From an uncultured Clostridia bacterium (GTDB lineage: Bacteria > Bacillota > Clostridia > TANB77 > CAG-508), in assembly GCA_948585895.1 (NCBI GenBank), contig CAPBNZ010000005.1, forward strand, positions 1 to 16,681: DNA of 16,681 bases, in the 5' to 3' direction. The position numbers were made by a program, and so were the translations under genes. The notes beneath the pieces were generated by a model. That model was not told where the DNA came from, did no database searches, and saw only the letters and a list, made by a program, of their open reading frames with translations. Of this stretch, positions 15,734-16,681 are shown piece by piece (position 1 is the first letter of the stretch; every line of letters starts with the position of its first letter).

Positions 15734-16681
15734 ATGGATGATGTAATTTCAGTAAGTGCTTCTACCTTAATATTATTGTTGATACCACTTCTTTTTACGA
15801 TTTTCATGATAACTACTTTGTTATCTGTTAAGAAAAAAAATCAATTGCATATTATCTTTATTACTGTGTTTATTTTGCTGGCACTATGGTTTATTGGATT
15901 AATTGCTCAAATTATTTTATCTGATAGATTTCATATTAATCCAATTTACTTTGAATATTTTATCTATATATCAGCTTGTTTTACACCTGTTTTTATTTTC
16001 TTTTTAGCTAAAATATTCACTCATACAAAAATAAGATTTAGAAGATTAGATTTACTACTATTTGTAGTTCCAATTGTTTCTCTTCTTATTTTATGGACAA
16101 ATGATTATCATCATTTGTTTTATAAATATTATAGTGTATCAATGGCATATTCAGAATTTGGACCTTATATGTTTGTGTATTCTTCTTATTCTTATGCCTT
16201 GATGATAATTGCTTGTATTATGCTAATTAAATATTCCATCCAAAATTCTGGTTTCTTTTCAAAACAGTCTATTTTAATTTTTATTGGTGCTTTAACGCCA
16301 CTTTTAGTGAATATGGCTGGATATGCTGGAATTGTTAACTTAAATGTTTATTCTACTCCAATTTCTTTTACAATTGGAATTTTGTGTTTTGCTTTGGCTG
16401 CTTTTAAATTACAATTTTTTAATACCACTCCTATTGCCTTACAAAAAATTGTAGATAGAATTTCAGATGGCTATATTATTGTAAATGAAGATAATAGAAT
16501 TTTAGATTATAACCAAACATTTCTAACTATGTTAAAGATACATTCTAAAATCAGAAATAAGGATTTTCGTGAGTTTATAAAAAATGCTTCCCAAGATTCT
16601 ATAAAAACTTTTGAAACAATAGAGAAAACGTTTACTAGAATTAAAGAATCTCCCAACCAAACTATTATTTTAGACCGTTTT
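15734..16681 (+). CDS. 7TM sensor protein with PAS domain (partial, runs off the window)
   Basis: 316 codons are visible and the frame stays open to the end of the window. Seven hydrophobic segments occur within the first about 230 residues, in the pattern of the N-terminal 7TM module of histidine kinases (PF16927 type). A PAS domain begins after FNTTPIALQKIVDRISDGYIIVNEDNRILDYNQTF, a typical linker and PAS start for that architecture. The output domain (histidine kinase, GGDEF or other) is outside the window. I chose ATG 15734, with AAGGA (15717-15721) 12 bases upstream. An ATG at 15722 overlaps the reductase stop as ATGA but leaves no room for that site. It lies 8 bases from the reductase end, so it is probably co-transcribed with the NRPS. 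Confidence 0.82.
   Translation, partial: MDDVISVSASTLILLLIPLLFTIFMITTLLSVKKKNQLHIIFITVFILLALWFIGLIAQIILSDRFHINPIYFEYFIYISACFTPVFIFFLAKIFTHTKIRFRRLDLLLFVVPIVSLLILWTNDYHHLFYKYYSVSMAYSEFGPYMFVYSSYSYALMIIACIMLIKYSIQNSGFFSKQSILIFIGALTPLLVNMAGYAGIVNLNVYSTPISFTIGILCFALAAFKLQFFNTTPIALQKIVDRISDGYIIVNEDNRILDYNQTFLTMLKIHSKIRNKDFREFIKNASQDSIKTFETIEKTFTRIKESPNQTIILDRF

Overview
The window is a very AT-rich piece of a low-GC Gram-positive chromosome. The codon bias, the protein families (an MMPL exporter with a heptad-repeat partner, a membrane-anchored HtrA, an M23 peptidase, a 7TM-PAS sensor) and a compact C-A-T-C-A-T-R peptide synthetase all fit a gut Clostridia-type Firmicute. I cannot name the species.

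Layout. At 1-45 is the 5' tip of an unidentified minus-strand gene. At 366-4406 is a minus-strand operon: an MMPL/RND-type exporter, split by a +1 frameshift, followed with a 4-bp overlap by a secreted coiled-coil protein. It diverges from a plus-strand TetR regulator (4595-5188). The gap between them holds a near-consensus promoter for the exporter, with two copies of a TGACC-type dyad, one over the -35 box and one at the expected +1. A long imperfect inverted repeat (5226-5368) precedes a membrane-anchored M23 metallopeptidase (5464-6531). Convergent to it is an HtrA-type protease (6717-7855, minus) broken by two +1 shifts. A GC-richer inverted-repeat element (7919-8178) separates HtrA from a promoter and a large NRPS (8267-15265). 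The C-terminal part of the NRPS reductase domain lies in an overlapping second frame (15258-15725). A 7TM-PAS sensor gene (15734 onward) follows and runs off the window.

Most interesting observation. Three frame breaks, one in the exporter and two in HtrA, all occur at the same heptamer, ATT CGG A. Skipping the C restores Ile-Gly and a perfect family sequence each time (IGSSLTT, AIGNP, PIGF). By my reading these are the only three in-frame CGG codons in about 5,000 codons, and the only three copies of ATTCGGA on either strand. Flanking frames are otherwise intact. This suggests either programmed or tolerated +1 frameshifting at a rare or unassigned CGG codon, or a systematic sequencing artefact.

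How the genes work together. The NRPS has the architecture known from gut bacteria for dipeptide aldehydes (and pyrazinones formed from them), which inhibit proteases. Its first adenylation domain reads close to the proline code. The adjacent sensor gene may belong to the same transcription unit. The exporter operon looks like a self-contained TetR-controlled envelope efflux system. The HtrA and M23 genes are envelope maintenance functions.
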